Positions 51,445-60,438 of a stretch of 64,000 nt of DNA are shown here, piece by piece. Each line of letters begins with the position of its first letter. Within the stretch, counting starts at the first letter, position 1. The notes below the pieces were generated by a model. The model was not told the origin of the DNA. It made no database searches and was given only the letters and a program-made list of their open reading frames with translations. The translations under genes were made by a program, and so were the position numbers. The DNA is from CAYXSX01 sp964467925 (GTDB lineage: Bacteria > Pseudomonadota > Alphaproteobacteria > Micavibrionales > Micavibrionaceae), in assembly GCA_964467925.1 (NCBI GenBank), contig CAYXSX010000003.1, positions 62,001-126,000 of the forward strand, given 5' to 3'.

Positions 51445-52544
51445 GTAAAACAATTTCCCTGAACGGAACGATAGTTGGCGAGGGCTGTCCGCCCTTTATC
51501 ATTGCCGAGGTTTCTTGCAACCATATGGGTGATTTTGATACTGCGAAAGCCTTGATAAAGGCCGGGGTTGATGCCGGGGCCGATGCGACGAAGCTGCAAA
51601 CTTACGAGGCCGATACGATTACGCTGGACGGCCCGCAGGAGCATTTCAAAATGCACCATCCGCTTTGGCATGATATGACGTATCATAAATTATATGCGCA
51701 GGCCCAAACCCCTTTCTCCTGGATGAAGCCGTTATTCGATTACGGGCGGGAACTTGGTATTACGGTTTTTAGCGCACCGTTCGATATGAGCGCGGCCGAT
51801 TTGTTGATTGATCTGGATGCACCGATTTTCAAGATCGCGTCTTTCGAGGCCGTTCATATTCCCCTGATCAAAAAAGCGGCCGCGACGGGAAAGCCCTTGA
51901 TTATCTCCACTGGAATTGCGAGTGAACAGGAAATTGAGGAGGCCGTTAGGGCTGCGCGCGAAGCGGGATGTAGAGATCTTCTTCTGATGCATTGCGTTAG
52001 TTCCTATCCTACACCGCTGGAGCAGGCGCAGCTCAGCAAAATCCCGCTTCTTAAGGAACGTTTTGGTGTTCTGGTCGGTCTTTCAGATCATACGCGCAGC
52101 ACCTTTACGGCGGAAGTTGCGGTTGGCCTTGGTGCATGCATGGTGGAAAAACATATCATGTTGAACAAGGATGACGATACCTTCGATAAGGAATTTTCGC
52201 TTACACCCGACGAGTTTGCAGAATTGGTGCGGGTCTGCAAATCACAGAGCGCGGAAAAGTTTGCGGCTATGAGGAACGAGCCGGACGTCATTACGGCGAT
52301 AGGAAAGCCGGGTTTTGAACGTCAAAAGGGCGAAAAAGACGGCAAGCCCCTGCGCCCCTCTATTATCGTTGCCAAAGACATCAAAAAAGGAGAGGTGTTT
52401 ACTAACGATAATCTGCTGATCCGTCGTCCTGCCGTGGGGCTTGCGCCTAAATATTGGGATGCTGTTATAGGCAAACCTGCCGCGCGGGATTTGAAATTCG
52501 GCGAAGGTCTTTCCGAGGAAGCGGTGGAATGCGGGTTGCAGTAA
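51441..52544 (+). CDS. pseI: Pseudaminic acid synthase PseI (NeuB family)
   Basis: Condenses a 6-deoxy-AltdiNAc-type sugar with phosphoenolpyruvate to give the nonulosonic acid. 367 residues. The TIM barrel contains FIIAEVSCNHMGDFDTAKAL, DATKLQTYEADTITLDG, FKIASFEAVHIPLIKKAA, LMHCVSSYPTPLEQAQL and VEKHIMLNKDDDTFDKEFSL. The C-terminal antifreeze-like SAF domain is KDIKKGEVFTNDNLLIRRP. It is full length and overlaps neighbours at both ends. Confidence 0.95.
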   Translation: MSKTISLNGTIVGEGCPPFIIAEVSCNHMGDFDTAKALIKAGVDAGADATKLQTYEADTITLDGPQEHFKMHHPLWHDMTYHKLYAQAQTPFSWMKPLFDYGRELGITVFSAPFDMSAADLLIDLDAPIFKIASFEAVHIPLIKKAAATGKPLIISTGIASEQEIEEAVRAAREAGCRDLLLMHCVSSYPTPLEQAQLSKIPLLKERFGVLVGLSDHTRSTFTAEVAVGLGACMVEKHIMLNKDDDTFDKEFSLTPDEFAELVRVCKSQSAEKFAAMRNEPDVITAIGKPGFERQKGEKDGKPLRPSIIVAKDIKKGEVFTNDNLLIRRPAVGLAPKYWDAVIGKPAARDLKFGEGLSEEAVECGLQ

Positions 52545-53143
52545 TTAATTACGGTCTTGGGAACCTGAAATCGGTCGTCAATGCTGTCGAATTTTTGGGT
52601 AGTGAGGTTTTTATCGCCGAGAAGCCGAACGGACTTAACGACGCGTCTCATGTGATTTTACCGGGCGTGGGAGCGTTCGGCGAGGGGATGCAGATTTTGC
52701 GCGATGACGGTTGGGTGACCGAGATCAAGCGTCATGCGGTAAATGAGCAAAAGCCGTTTCTGGGGATTTGTCTGGGTATGCAACTTCTGGCGGCCAAGGG
52801 AACGGAATATGGCGATCATGAGGGCTTGGGGTTAATCGCCGGAACGGCGGAAAAACTCACCGCGCCGAACCGCAATGTGCGTATACCCCATATCGGCTGG
52901 AACCCTGTGCGGGCTGTTGCGGGATCGAAAACCTATGAAGGCCTTGACGGGGAAAACGATTTTTATTTTGTGCATAGCTATGTCCTGAAGCCGGAGGATG
53001 AAAGCGTGATTTCCGGACTGTGCCATCACGGCGGTGATTTTGTCGCCAGTGTGGAAAAGGACAATATCTGGGGCACCCAATTCCACCCGGAAAAAAGCCA
53101 GAAGGCAGGCCTTCAGCTCTTACAGAACTTTTTGAAGGTTTAA
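52529..53143 (+). CDS. hisH: HisH-type glutamine amidotransferase (glutaminase partner of the sugar amidotransferase)
   Basis: 204 residues, a class I glutaminase. The nucleophile Cys is in GICLGMQLLA, the catalytic His/Glu in FHPEKSQKAGLQ, and VAVINYGLGNLKSVVNA starts the fold. The ATG at 52529 gives the conserved N terminus and overlaps pseI by 16 bases. With hisF and the WbpG-like gene directly downstream, this is the known HisH2-HisF2-WbpG arrangement that feeds ammonia to a sugar amidotransferase rather than to histidine synthesis. Confidence 0.9.
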   Translation: MRVAVINYGLGNLKSVVNAVEFLGSEVFIAEKPNGLNDASHVILPGVGAFGEGMQILRDDGWVTEIKRHAVNEQKPFLGICLGMQLLAAKGTEYGDHEGLGLIAGTAEKLTAPNRNVRIPHIGWNPVRAVAGSKTYEGLDGENDFYFVHSYVLKPEDESVISGLCHHGGDFVASVEKDNIWGTQFHPEKSQKAGLQLLQNFLKV

Positions 53144-53144
53144 C

Positions 53145-53933
53145 ATGCTCAGATACCGCCTCATCCCCATCCTGCTTTTGAAGAACGGCCAACTGGTGCG
53201 CAGCGAGGATTTCTCCACCCACCAGATTATCGGCGATCCGGTGCATGAGGTGCAGCGCTTTAACGAGTGGAATGTGGATGAGCTGATTTATCTGGATATT
53301 ACGCAAGGGGATTATAATTTCATCCGCCGCACTGATCACAAAACGAAGGGACTGGAAGACCCGCTGGATATTTTGGACGAGGTCAGCAAGACCTGTTTCA
53401 TGCCTCTGACATGGGGCGGGCGTATTCGCTCGTTTGATGAGGCGGCAGAACGGTTCCGGCGCGGTGCTGATAAGATAACGCTCAATAGCGTATTGTTTGA
53501 AAAGCCTGAGCTGGCGGGAAAAATCGCGGGTCGTTTCGGAGCGCAGGCGGTCGTGGCCAGCATGGATGTATTAAAACACGAAGATGGAAAATATGAAGTC
53601 TTTACCGCCGGAAAAACACTGGCCACAGGAAAAAAGCCGGTGAGCTGGGCGCGGGAAATCGAAAAAATGGGCGCGGGTGAGATATTACTTCAGAGCATTA
53701 ATCGTGACGGTAAAGGTACGGGATATGATCTGGAACTGATCGCGCAGGTTTGCGATGCGGTGAGTATTCCGGTCATCGCCTGCAGCGGCGTGGGTATGTA
53801 TGAACATTACGCTAAGGGCATTCAGGCCGGCGCCTCGGCGGTGGCTGCAGCCAACATCTGGCATTTCAAGGAATTAAGTGATAGAAACGGCAAACGCGCG
53901 TTACAGCGCGCCGGAATTAACGTCAGATTTTAA
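53145..53933 (+). CDS. hisF: HisF-type synthase subunit (ammonia channel partner)
   Basis: 262 residues, a TIM barrel of the HisF family: RLIPILLLKNGQLVRSEDF, DELIYLDITQGDYNF, PLTWGGRIRSFDEAAERF, DKITLNSVLFEKPEL, GAGEILLQSINRDGKGTGYD and PVIACSGVGMYEHYAKGI. The catalytic first Asp of HisF (normally VKG after CLD) is replaced by ILLLKNG, as in the paralogues tied to WbpG. It starts two bases after the hisH paralogue. Confidence 0.9.
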   Translation: MLRYRLIPILLLKNGQLVRSEDFSTHQIIGDPVHEVQRFNEWNVDELIYLDITQGDYNFIRRTDHKTKGLEDPLDILDEVSKTCFMPLTWGGRIRSFDEAAERFRRGADKITLNSVLFEKPELAGKIAGRFGAQAVVASMDVLKHEDGKYEVFTAGKTLATGKKPVSWAREIEKMGAGEILLQSINRDGKGTGYDLELIAQVCDAVSIPVIACSGVGMYEHYAKGIQAGASAVAAANIWHFKELSDRNGKRALQRAGINVRF

Positions 53934-53951
53934 TAGTAAAAGGTTTTAAAG

Positions 53952-55169
53952 ATGGTCGCTTATTGTTCAAAATGCGTTTACCCCGATGTTTCGGCTGTGC
54001 CGCTTTCCTTCGATGAAGAGGGCGTGTGCACGGGCTGCCGCGTTCACGAACAAAAGGGCAATATCAATTGGGACGATCGCTGGAAATTTTTTGAAGACCT
54101 GATTGATGGTTACCGCAGCGATAATAATTACGATATTCTGATCCCGGTCAGCGGCGGTAAAGACAGCTATTACCAGACCCATGTCGCGGTCCATGAACTG
54201 GGCCTGAAACCCCTTTTGGTTACCTATCACGGTAATAACTATTTGCCGGAAGGGGAGGAAAATCTCTTCCGCATGCGTGAGGTTTTTGATGTTGATCACA
54301 TCATCATACGCCCCTGCGTCGATACGCTGATCAAAATGAACCGCCTTGGCTTGAAAGTTCAGGGCGACAATAACTGGCACGCCCATTGCGGTATTTTCAC
54401 CGCGCCGATCCAGGTGGCGGTGCGCTATAAAATCCCGCTCATTCTTTGGGGTGAGCATGGTTTCATGGATCTGGGCGGGATGTATTCCTACAGCGATTTT
54501 GTGGAGTTTACCGCCAAGCACAGGCTTGAGCATTCATTGCGCGGCTATGACTGGCACGATTTCACCGATGCGGGCCTCGAAAAAATGGGTCTTGGCGATT
54601 ACAAGGAAGGTCTCAGGCCCAAAGACCTGTTATGGGCGCAATACCCTTCGGACGAAGAGATCGACGAGGTCGGGGTGCGCGGGCTTTACTTGAGCAATTT
54701 CGTTGACTGGGATGCGAATAACCACACCAAACTTGTAACGGAAAAATATGGTTGGGAGGGCGCGCGCCAGCCGTTCGAGCGTACGTATCGCATGATGTCC
54801 AACCTCGATGATATGCATGAAAACGGCATCCATGATTACATGAAATTTATCAAGCTCGGCTACGGTCGCGCGACAGATCATGCCTGCAAGGATATTCGCG
54901 GCGGCTTTATGAGCCGCGAGAAAGGAATTGAGATGGTCAAAAAATATGACGCCGTCAAACCGCGCCGCGATCTTGAACGTTTTCTGAAATACGTAGATAT
55001 GACCGAGGAAGAATTCGACTATATTGCCGACGGTTTTCGCGATTCCCGTGTTTGGCGCGTGGAAAACGGCCAGTGGGTCAAGGACGATATATGGGGCGGC
55101 TCATCAGCTTACGGACCGGTTTTGAACGAGCAGGGCAAGGGCTCCAGCCGCAAAATCGCCAACGGTTAG
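53952..55169 (+). CDS. N-acetyl sugar amidotransferase (WbpG / PseA-LpsA family)
   Basis: 405 residues, an ATP-PPi (PP-loop) enzyme that uses ammonia from HisH to turn an N-acetyl into an acetamidino group on a UDP-sugar or nonulosonic acid. The PP-loop is PVSGGKDSYYQT. An N-terminal zinc-like set CSKCVYP ... CTGC, NNWHAHCGIF, and LILWGEHGFMDLGG are WbpG-family features. It implies that the final glycan carries an acetamidino substituent. It is convergent with the next gene, overlapping by four bases. Confidence 0.9.
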   Translation: MVAYCSKCVYPDVSAVPLSFDEEGVCTGCRVHEQKGNINWDDRWKFFEDLIDGYRSDNNYDILIPVSGGKDSYYQTHVAVHELGLKPLLVTYHGNNYLPEGEENLFRMREVFDVDHIIIRPCVDTLIKMNRLGLKVQGDNNWHAHCGIFTAPIQVAVRYKIPLILWGEHGFMDLGGMYSYSDFVEFTAKHRLEHSLRGYDWHDFTDAGLEKMGLGDYKEGLRPKDLLWAQYPSDEEIDEVGVRGLYLSNFVDWDANNHTKLVTEKYGWEGARQPFERTYRMMSNLDDMHENGIHDYMKFIKLGYGRATDHACKDIRGGFMSREKGIEMVKKYDAVKPRRDLERFLKYVDMTEEEFDYIADGFRDSRVWRVENGQWVKDDIWGGSSAYGPVLNEQGKGSSRKIANG

Positions 55170-56626
55170 TCCGGTTTTACCCAAAATAAATTATCATGAA
55201 TTTTTACGGTGGAAACGTCGGCCTTGCCTTTTATAGCGGCTAGCTTGCGTGCAGAATTTTCAAACACTTGTGGGTCAATATTGCGTGTTTTATGACGGCC
55301 ATAAGCGCGCGATTCTATGCTGTGGCGGATGCGCGCGGGCAGGATTTTCAGTGTCGGCCTGACAAGATCGAAAGCCGCGGCGACAGATTGTAGAATTCGT
55401 TCCTTGAGCGGATCCTTCTTGCGGGCGAAAGCTTTATAAGCGGCGGGTGCTATATCCAGTTTTTCAATTTCGTCCATCAGCCGCGCGGCGGAATCTTTGC
55501 CGTCATTCATACGCATGACCCAGCGCCCCAGCTCTTGATGACCTTTGACGACTTCAGGATAATTTTGCAAAACCGTATCCGGCGCGGCGACGACTTCCTT
55601 TAAAGCCTCAAGTGTTTCGGCCTTGGTGCGCTTGACGATGGAAATACTGTGCGGCAGTTTATGCTCGAATTTTTCGTCCTCTTCTGGCGTGGCGGGATTA
55701 TAGGCCACAACCGGCTTTCCCATCAGGTAACCCTCCAGCCCCGTGGTGCAGCCCCAGTGTAAAATCGCATCCGCCCCCAAAAGCCACGGCGCGACGACGC
55801 CTTCGAAAATCACGGTCACGTTGTCTGAGTTTTTGGCCGCTTCCTTCCATGTTTCATGAGATTCGGAAGGGTGCGGGCGCACGATGATTTCATGCTCAGG
55901 AAAAGCGCGGCTGAGCTCGGGCAGGATATCCAGAAACGCTTCGAACATTTTTTCGAGGTGACCTTCATAAGCCTCCCAGAACTCGTAAAATTCCTCTTCC
56001 TTTGCCTCGTTGACGAATTTCTCGCGCTTCATAAGCTTGGCGTTGCCGCGTTTTCCCATGAAGTGGTTGGCCGTTCCGAAGCTGGAGGGGATCAATATAT
56101 ATTTGCCGAACCGCTTTTGGATATCGTCGATACGTTCCTGATAAAACGGCGTCATATTCTGGTGCCATGTATCGGCAACCGGGCTGCCTGTGGCGATCAT
56201 CCGGCTTTCGTGATGAGGGAAAAACCTGGCCACGGCCTCGCGCTGCACATCGCCCCAAAAAAAGATTTGCGCCGCGTTTTTCACGCTGTCCTCGTGAAAA
56301 CGCACAGTGGCGAATTCATCCATGCTGGTATAAATCAGTCCTTCCACATCCTGAGAGACCGGAATATGTCCGGCCTCCTTAAGCGCATTCGTAATCTTGA
56401 TATCCGCCGTGGTCAGGCTTTTCAAGAATACGATGCCTTTGGGAAGGCTCTCCATATGCGTGAAAATTTCTTTCTTTGTACCGATAAAACATTGCCAGCC
56501 GCGGGATACGGCCTCGAGCACCAGCAGCAGATAGCCGTTAAGCTCTCGCTCCACAATCTCCATCGGGATGATCAATGTCTTGCGGGGTTCGGATTCGCGG
56601 CTGTTTTCGGTATTCGAATTTAACAT
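55166..56626 (-). CDS. Surface carbohydrate biosynthesis protein, GT-B-like
   Basis: 486 residues resembling the family of surface polysaccharide biosynthesis proteins with a GT-B-like layout. Visible are TLIIPMEIVERELNGYLLLVL near the N terminus (two stretches), KYILIPSSFGTANHF, HEIIVRPHPSESHETWK, a metal- or phosphate-site-like VRPHPSE, and ILHWGCTTGLEGYLMGKPVV. It is likely cytosolic. It may transfer or modify the nonulosonic acid or link it to a target. Divergent from pseF with 63 bases between starts. Confidence 0.7.
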   Translation of the reverse strand: MLNSNTENSRESEPRKTLIIPMEIVERELNGYLLLVLEAVSRGWQCFIGTKKEIFTHMESLPKGIVFLKSLTTADIKITNALKEAGHIPVSQDVEGLIYTSMDEFATVRFHEDSVKNAAQIFFWGDVQREAVARFFPHHESRMIATGSPVADTWHQNMTPFYQERIDDIQKRFGKYILIPSSFGTANHFMGKRGNAKLMKREKFVNEAKEEEFYEFWEAYEGHLEKMFEAFLDILPELSRAFPEHEIIVRPHPSESHETWKEAAKNSDNVTVIFEGVVAPWLLGADAILHWGCTTGLEGYLMGKPVVAYNPATPEEDEKFEHKLPHSISIVKRTKAETLEALKEVVAAPDTVLQNYPEVVKGHQELGRWVMRMNDGKDSAARLMDEIEKLDIAPAAYKAFARKKDPLKERILQSVAAAFDLVRPTLKILPARIRHSIESRAYGRHKTRNIDPQVFENSARKLAAIKGKADVSTVKIHDNLFWVKPD

Positions 56627-56689
56627 GGCTTTTCTTTAAACATGTTTTATGGTGTGGTGTAAATTGAAATTAAACATCGGAAAGTTTTA

Positions 56690-57376
56690 ATGAAACCCGT
56701 TGCCATTATTCCCGCCCGCGGCGGCTCGAAACGCATACCGCGCAAAAATATCGCGGATATGAACGGTTTGCCGATGCTGGCGTATCCGGTCAGAACGGCG
56801 GTTGAATCAGGGGTTTTCAGCCATGTCATCGTTTCGACGGAAGACCAGGAAATTAAAGAAATTGCCAAGAAGTATGGAGCGGAAGTGGTGGACCGCCCGC
56901 CCGAACTTGCCACCGATCAGGCGTTTGAGACGGAAGTTTATAAACAGGTTTTGGGTACGCTGGATCAGCAGCCGGAATTTTTCTGCGGTATCTACCCGAC
57001 GGCGATTTTGTTGGAACCTGAAGATTTCAAAAAATCTTTCGCTTTGTTTAGCGAGGAGCCGCAAAGCGATGTGATTATGAGTGTTTCCCGCTATCCCATC
57101 CATCCCTTTAAGGCGCTGGAGGCGGGCGATGAGGGCTATTTGTCTATGGTGCATCCGAAAGAATGCCTTATGCGCTCGCAAACTTACCCGCATTACGTGG
57201 CGAGTAACGGCACGTTTTACTGGCTGCGTACATCTGCGTTTTTGAAAGACCCCACTTATTATACGCAGCGCCTGCGCGGCTACGAGCTTCCCTCGGACCG
57301 CGCCGTCGATATCGACGAACCGGAAGATCTGGATATGGCGCGGGCGATGCTTAAAATCAAAAACGCGGTCGTGTAA
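56690..57376 (+). CDS. pseF: CMP-pseudaminic acid synthetase PseF
   Basis: Activates the nonulosonic acid with CTP. 228 residues. The nucleotide loop is IIPARGGSKRIPRKNI. YPVRTAVESGVFSHVIVST, VVDRPPELATDQAFETEV, and the late DRAVDIDEPEDLDMA region with metal-binding Asp residues are typical of PseF/NeuA-like enzymes. Its stop overlaps the start of pseG (TAATG). Confidence 0.93.
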   Translation: MKPVAIIPARGGSKRIPRKNIADMNGLPMLAYPVRTAVESGVFSHVIVSTEDQEIKEIAKKYGAEVVDRPPELATDQAFETEVYKQVLGTLDQQPEFFCGIYPTAILLEPEDFKKSFALFSEEPQSDVIMSVSRYPIHPFKALEAGDEGYLSMVHPKECLMRSQTYPHYVASNGTFYWLRTSAFLKDPTYYTQRLRGYELPSDRAVDIDEPEDLDMARAMLKIKNAVV

Positions 57377-58434
57377 TGGGCACGCTGGCGGGTAAAAAAA
57401 TTCTCATCCGCGCCGATGCTGCGCCCGGTGTCGGTGCCGGGCATATCATGCGCCAGATCGTTCTGGCGGAAGCGCTGCGAGAGGCAGGGGCGGAAGTAAC
57501 TTTCGCCAGCCGCAATCATCAGGGAAGCAATTACGGCATTATTAAATCACGCGATTTTAATTTACGGCTTTTGCCCCCGCCGCCTATGGAGTTTGTGAAA
57601 GAGGATTATGCGAGCTGGCTGGGTGAAAACCCCGAACGCGATGTGGGGCAAAGTTTCGAAGGCGGTTATTACGATGCCTGTATTATCGATCATTACGGCG
57701 CAAAAGCAGATTGGCAGAAAGCTGCGCGGGGGCATGTGGATAAAATCATCGTCATGGATGACGAGGGGCAAGGCGATTTCGAATGCGATCTGCTCGTTAA
57801 CCAGAATTATTACCCGCAAGGTGAGGCGCTTTATGACGGCAAGGTTCCGCAAGGGTGCCGTGTTTTACAGGGGCCGAAATATGCGCTTTTACGTGCTGAA
57901 TTTTCTAAGACGCGGGAAAGCGTTTCTGCGAGGCATAAGCTCGAACATCTTTTGATTCTGATGGGCGGCAATGACGTTTATGGTGTGGGGCGAAAAATCA
58001 TTGAAAATCTAGATGCTGATGTGCGCATTACATGGGTGAGCGGACCGCAATATACGGGCGATATGCCGGAGAAAAAAGAAAATGTCAGCGTTCTGAAATC
58101 CAGCAACGACGTGGCCGCACTCATGGCGGCGGCGGATTTTTGCATCGGCGCGGCGGGCTCGACAAGCTGGGAGCGGTGCTGCCTGAAACTTCCTTCCGCG
58201 CTTTTTGTATTGGCGGAAAACCAGTGTTCCATCGCGCAAAACCTGCATGATGCGGGCGCGGCGTATAATTTGGGCGATGTGGGCGCTTATGACTTTACCC
58301 AAATCAACACCCTCGTTTCCCGTTACCGGAATGACCCTGCGGCTCTTCAAGTCATGTCGGAAAGGGCGGGTGTATTAGTGGATGGCCTGGGGGTGTCGCG
58401 CGTGTCCGAAGCGATAAAGGAGTTGCTGCTATGA
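57376..58434 (+). CDS. pseG: UDP-sugar hydrolase PseG
   Basis: Removes UDP from the diamino-sugar nucleotide before PseI acts. 352 residues, a MurG-like GT-B fold. KILIRADAAPGVGAGHIMRQ starts the family (RxDAs..iGtGHxxR-like), followed by IDHYGAKADWQK, HLLILMGGNDVYGVG (usually G-G-x-D), and CIGAAGSTSWERCCLKLPS. It overlaps pseF and the HAD gene by one and four bases. Confidence 0.93.
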   Translation: MGTLAGKKILIRADAAPGVGAGHIMRQIVLAEALREAGAEVTFASRNHQGSNYGIIKSRDFNLRLLPPPPMEFVKEDYASWLGENPERDVGQSFEGGYYDACIIDHYGAKADWQKAARGHVDKIIVMDDEGQGDFECDLLVNQNYYPQGEALYDGKVPQGCRVLQGPKYALLRAEFSKTRESVSARHKLEHLLILMGGNDVYGVGRKIIENLDADVRITWVSGPQYTGDMPEKKENVSVLKSSNDVAALMAAADFCIGAAGSTSWERCCLKLPSALFVLAENQCSIAQNLHDAGAAYNLGDVGAYDFTQINTLVSRYRNDPAALQVMSERAGVLVDGLGVSRVSEAIKELLL

Positions 58435-59075
58435 AGTTCCAAGCGATAATTTTTGACTTCGACGGCGTGCTGGTAGAATCGGTTGCTGTGAAGGGGTTGG
58501 CCTTCGGCGCGCTTTATGAAGGCGAGGGGTCGGAATTTCAGGCACAAGTGATTGCCTATCACGAAGCGCATGGCGGCGTATCGCGTTTCGATAAAATCCG
58601 TTATTTCGAAGAGGAACTTCTGGGCCGAAAAGTCAGTGATGAGGACGTAAAAATTATCGCCAGCCGCTTTTCCGATCTTGTCGAAGAGAGGGTTGTGGGC
58701 TGTGAACCTGTTTCCGGAGCGCTGGAATTTCTGGAGGAATTTTCCGGGCGTTTGCCGCTTTTTGTCGCCTCCGCCACGCCTACGGAAGAGCTTAAGCGTA
58801 TCGTTGAGAAACGTTCTATGGCCGCACACTTCAAAGGGGTTTACGGTTCCCCCGCATCAAAGGCGGAGAATATCGCTGCCATCCTTGAGGCGTTTCAATA
58901 CGATGCGGATCGCACGTTAATGATCGGCGATACGATGAGCGATTTTAAAGGGGCGAGTATGGTGGGCGTTGAGTTTTTAGGCCGTGCCCCCCCCGGTGAA
59001 ACTTCTCCCTTTCCGCCGGGGACGAAAATCATCCCTGATCTGACCCGTTTGGCGAGGGCGCTGGATGATTTTTGA
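58431..59075 (+). CDS. HAD-superfamily phosphatase
   Basis: 214 residues with the DxD nucleophile motif IIFDFDGVLVES, motif II in FVASATPTEEL, and motif IV GDTMSDFKGASMVG. A cap domain lies between. The architecture is that of a small sugar-phosphate phosphatase (phosphoglycolate-phosphatase-like). Four-base overlap with pseG and 11-base overlap with the next gene place it in the glycan operon. It probably dephosphorylates an intermediate of the downstream ulosonic-acid steps. Confidence 0.85.
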   Translation: MKFQAIIFDFDGVLVESVAVKGLAFGALYEGEGSEFQAQVIAYHEAHGGVSRFDKIRYFEEELLGRKVSDEDVKIIASRFSDLVEERVVGCEPVSGALEFLEEFSGRLPLFVASATPTEELKRIVEKRSMAAHFKGVYGSPASKAENIAAILEAFQYDADRTLMIGDTMSDFKGASMVGVEFLGRAPPGETSPFPPGTKIIPDLTRLARALDDF

Positions 59076-59661
59076 TCCGCCCGCCGCGCTGGCCGAAAGT
59101 ATCGCCGCCGACCTGATATCCGGTGTACAAAAAAACGGTAAAGCGTTTCTGATTCTTCCCGGTGGTTCCAGTCCGGTGCCGCTGATGGAGGAACTCGCCA
59201 AGCTTGATCTGCCGTGGGATCAAATCACCGTTACCACAACCGATGAGCGCGATGTGCTCCTCTCCGATCCGCACAGCAATGCGGGGCAGGTGAAAAAAAT
59301 TCTTGATATCGAACCTATTTGGCTGTGCGATACGACCGCGCAAGGCTTGCTAGAATTTCCTGCTACCGTGACCGTTCTGGGCATGGGGATGGACGCGCAT
59401 TTCGCCTCTCTTTTTCCCGGCGCGCCGATGCCTGAAGGGCGTGATATCGTCAGAACAACCGCGCCCTTTGCCCCGCATGACCGGCTTTCACTGACGTTGG
59501 AAACCCTGCTGGATACAAAACGTTTGATTTTGCTTGCGCCCTCCTCCGAAAAGCGTGCGCTGATTGAGGCCGTGGCGGCGGGCAAGTACCCCGGTGTGCC
59601 GCTGGAATCTCTTCTTCATAAAGCGAAAGAAAAGCTGGAAATCCGGGCCTTTGACGTGTAA
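59065..59661 (+). CDS. 6-phosphogluconolactonase-like protein (NagB/RpiA/PGL fold)
   Basis: 198 residues, a little shorter than typical Pgl (~230). LILPGGSSPVPLMEEL, TTTDERDVLLSDPHSNA and LGMGMDAHFASLFPGAP match Pgl motifs; the usual LGMGxDGHTAS has Ala for Gly and Phe for Thr. Pgl opens a 6-phosphosugar lactone; here a lactone or aldose isomer of the pathway sugar is more likely. It is in an operon with an aldolase, cytidylyltransferase and dehydrogenase rather than with pentose-phosphate genes. Confidence 0.8.
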   Translation: MIFDPPAALAESIAADLISGVQKNGKAFLILPGGSSPVPLMEELAKLDLPWDQITVTTTDERDVLLSDPHSNAGQVKKILDIEPIWLCDTTAQGLLEFPATVTVLGMGMDAHFASLFPGAPMPEGRDIVRTTAPFAPHDRLSLTLETLLDTKRLILLAPSSEKRALIEAVAAGKYPGVPLESLLHKAKEKLEIRAFDV

Positions 59662-59670
59662 AAAGGGTGC

Positions 59671-60438
59671 ATGAACAAAGGATTAAAGAAAAAACTGTCT
59701 TCCGGCACTCTGACGATTGGTGGCTGGGTTATGATCGGCCACCCGGCTGTGGGCGAAATTATGGCGCGCGCCGGGTATGACTGGGTGGCCGTCGATTTGG
59801 AACACACTGCCACCGACCTTTCTGTCGCGGAAAACATTATCCGCGCGGTTGACGGTGCGGGCGGCCAAGCCTTGGTGCGCCTTACAAACAACGATCCTAA
59901 CCTGATCAAGCGCGTGATGGACAGCGGGGCAAGCGGCCTTATCGTGCCCATGGTCGAAACGGCGCAAGACGCGAAAGCCGCTGTCGCCGCGATGTACTAC
60001 CCGCCCAAGGGAAAGCGCGGCGTAGGTCTCGCGCGGGCGCAAAAATACGGCGCGGGGTTTGAAGAATACAAAAACTGGCTCGAAACCGAGGCCGTTTGCA
60101 TCGTTCAGATTGAACACATCAATGCCGTTAAAAACGCCCGCGAAATATTGGCCGTCGAGGGCGTAGACGGTTATATGCTCGGTCCCTACGATCTGTCCGC
60201 CTCTCTGGGCAAACCCGGCGATTTTGAGAGTTCCGAATTCAAGGCTGCGATTGAGGAAATGCACGCCGTAGGCCGCGAGATGAAAAAACCCGGCGGGCTT
60301 CACATTGTCGAGCCCGATGTGACCAAACTGCGCGAGGCGGTCGATCAGGGCCTGACCTTCATCGCCTATAGCATCGATACGCGCATCATCGATGCGACCA
60401 TCCGCAGCGCGCTTAAAGAGATAAAAGGAGAAAAATAA
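59671..60438 (+). CDS. HpcH/HpaI-family aldolase
   Basis: 255 residues, a class II (metal-dependent) pyruvate aldolase fold. GGWVMIGHPAVGEIMARAGYD, VAVDLEHTATDLSVAENI, GASGLIVPMVETAQDAKAA, GVGLARAQKYG, VQIEHINAVKNAREI and MLGPYDLSASLG hold the metal ligands (Glu, Asp) and the catalytic His/Arg sites. Such enzymes add pyruvate to an aldehyde to make 2-keto-3-deoxy acids. Followed immediately by a KdsB-like enzyme, it probably makes the ulosonic acid that is then CMP-activated. Confidence 0.85.
   Translation: MNKGLKKKLSSGTLTIGGWVMIGHPAVGEIMARAGYDWVAVDLEHTATDLSVAENIIRAVDGAGGQALVRLTNNDPNLIKRVMDSGASGLIVPMVETAQDAKAAVAAMYYPPKGKRGVGLARAQKYGAGFEEYKNWLETEAVCIVQIEHINAVKNAREILAVEGVDGYMLGPYDLSASLGKPGDFESSEFKAAIEEMHAVGREMKKPGGLHIVEPDVTKLREAVDQGLTFIAYSIDTRIIDATIRSALKEIKGEK

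Noticed and set aside
52454..52528. Longer N terminus for the hisH paralogue
   Set aside because: The extra 25 residues are a shadow of the pseI C terminus; the conserved family start is the ATG at 52529.
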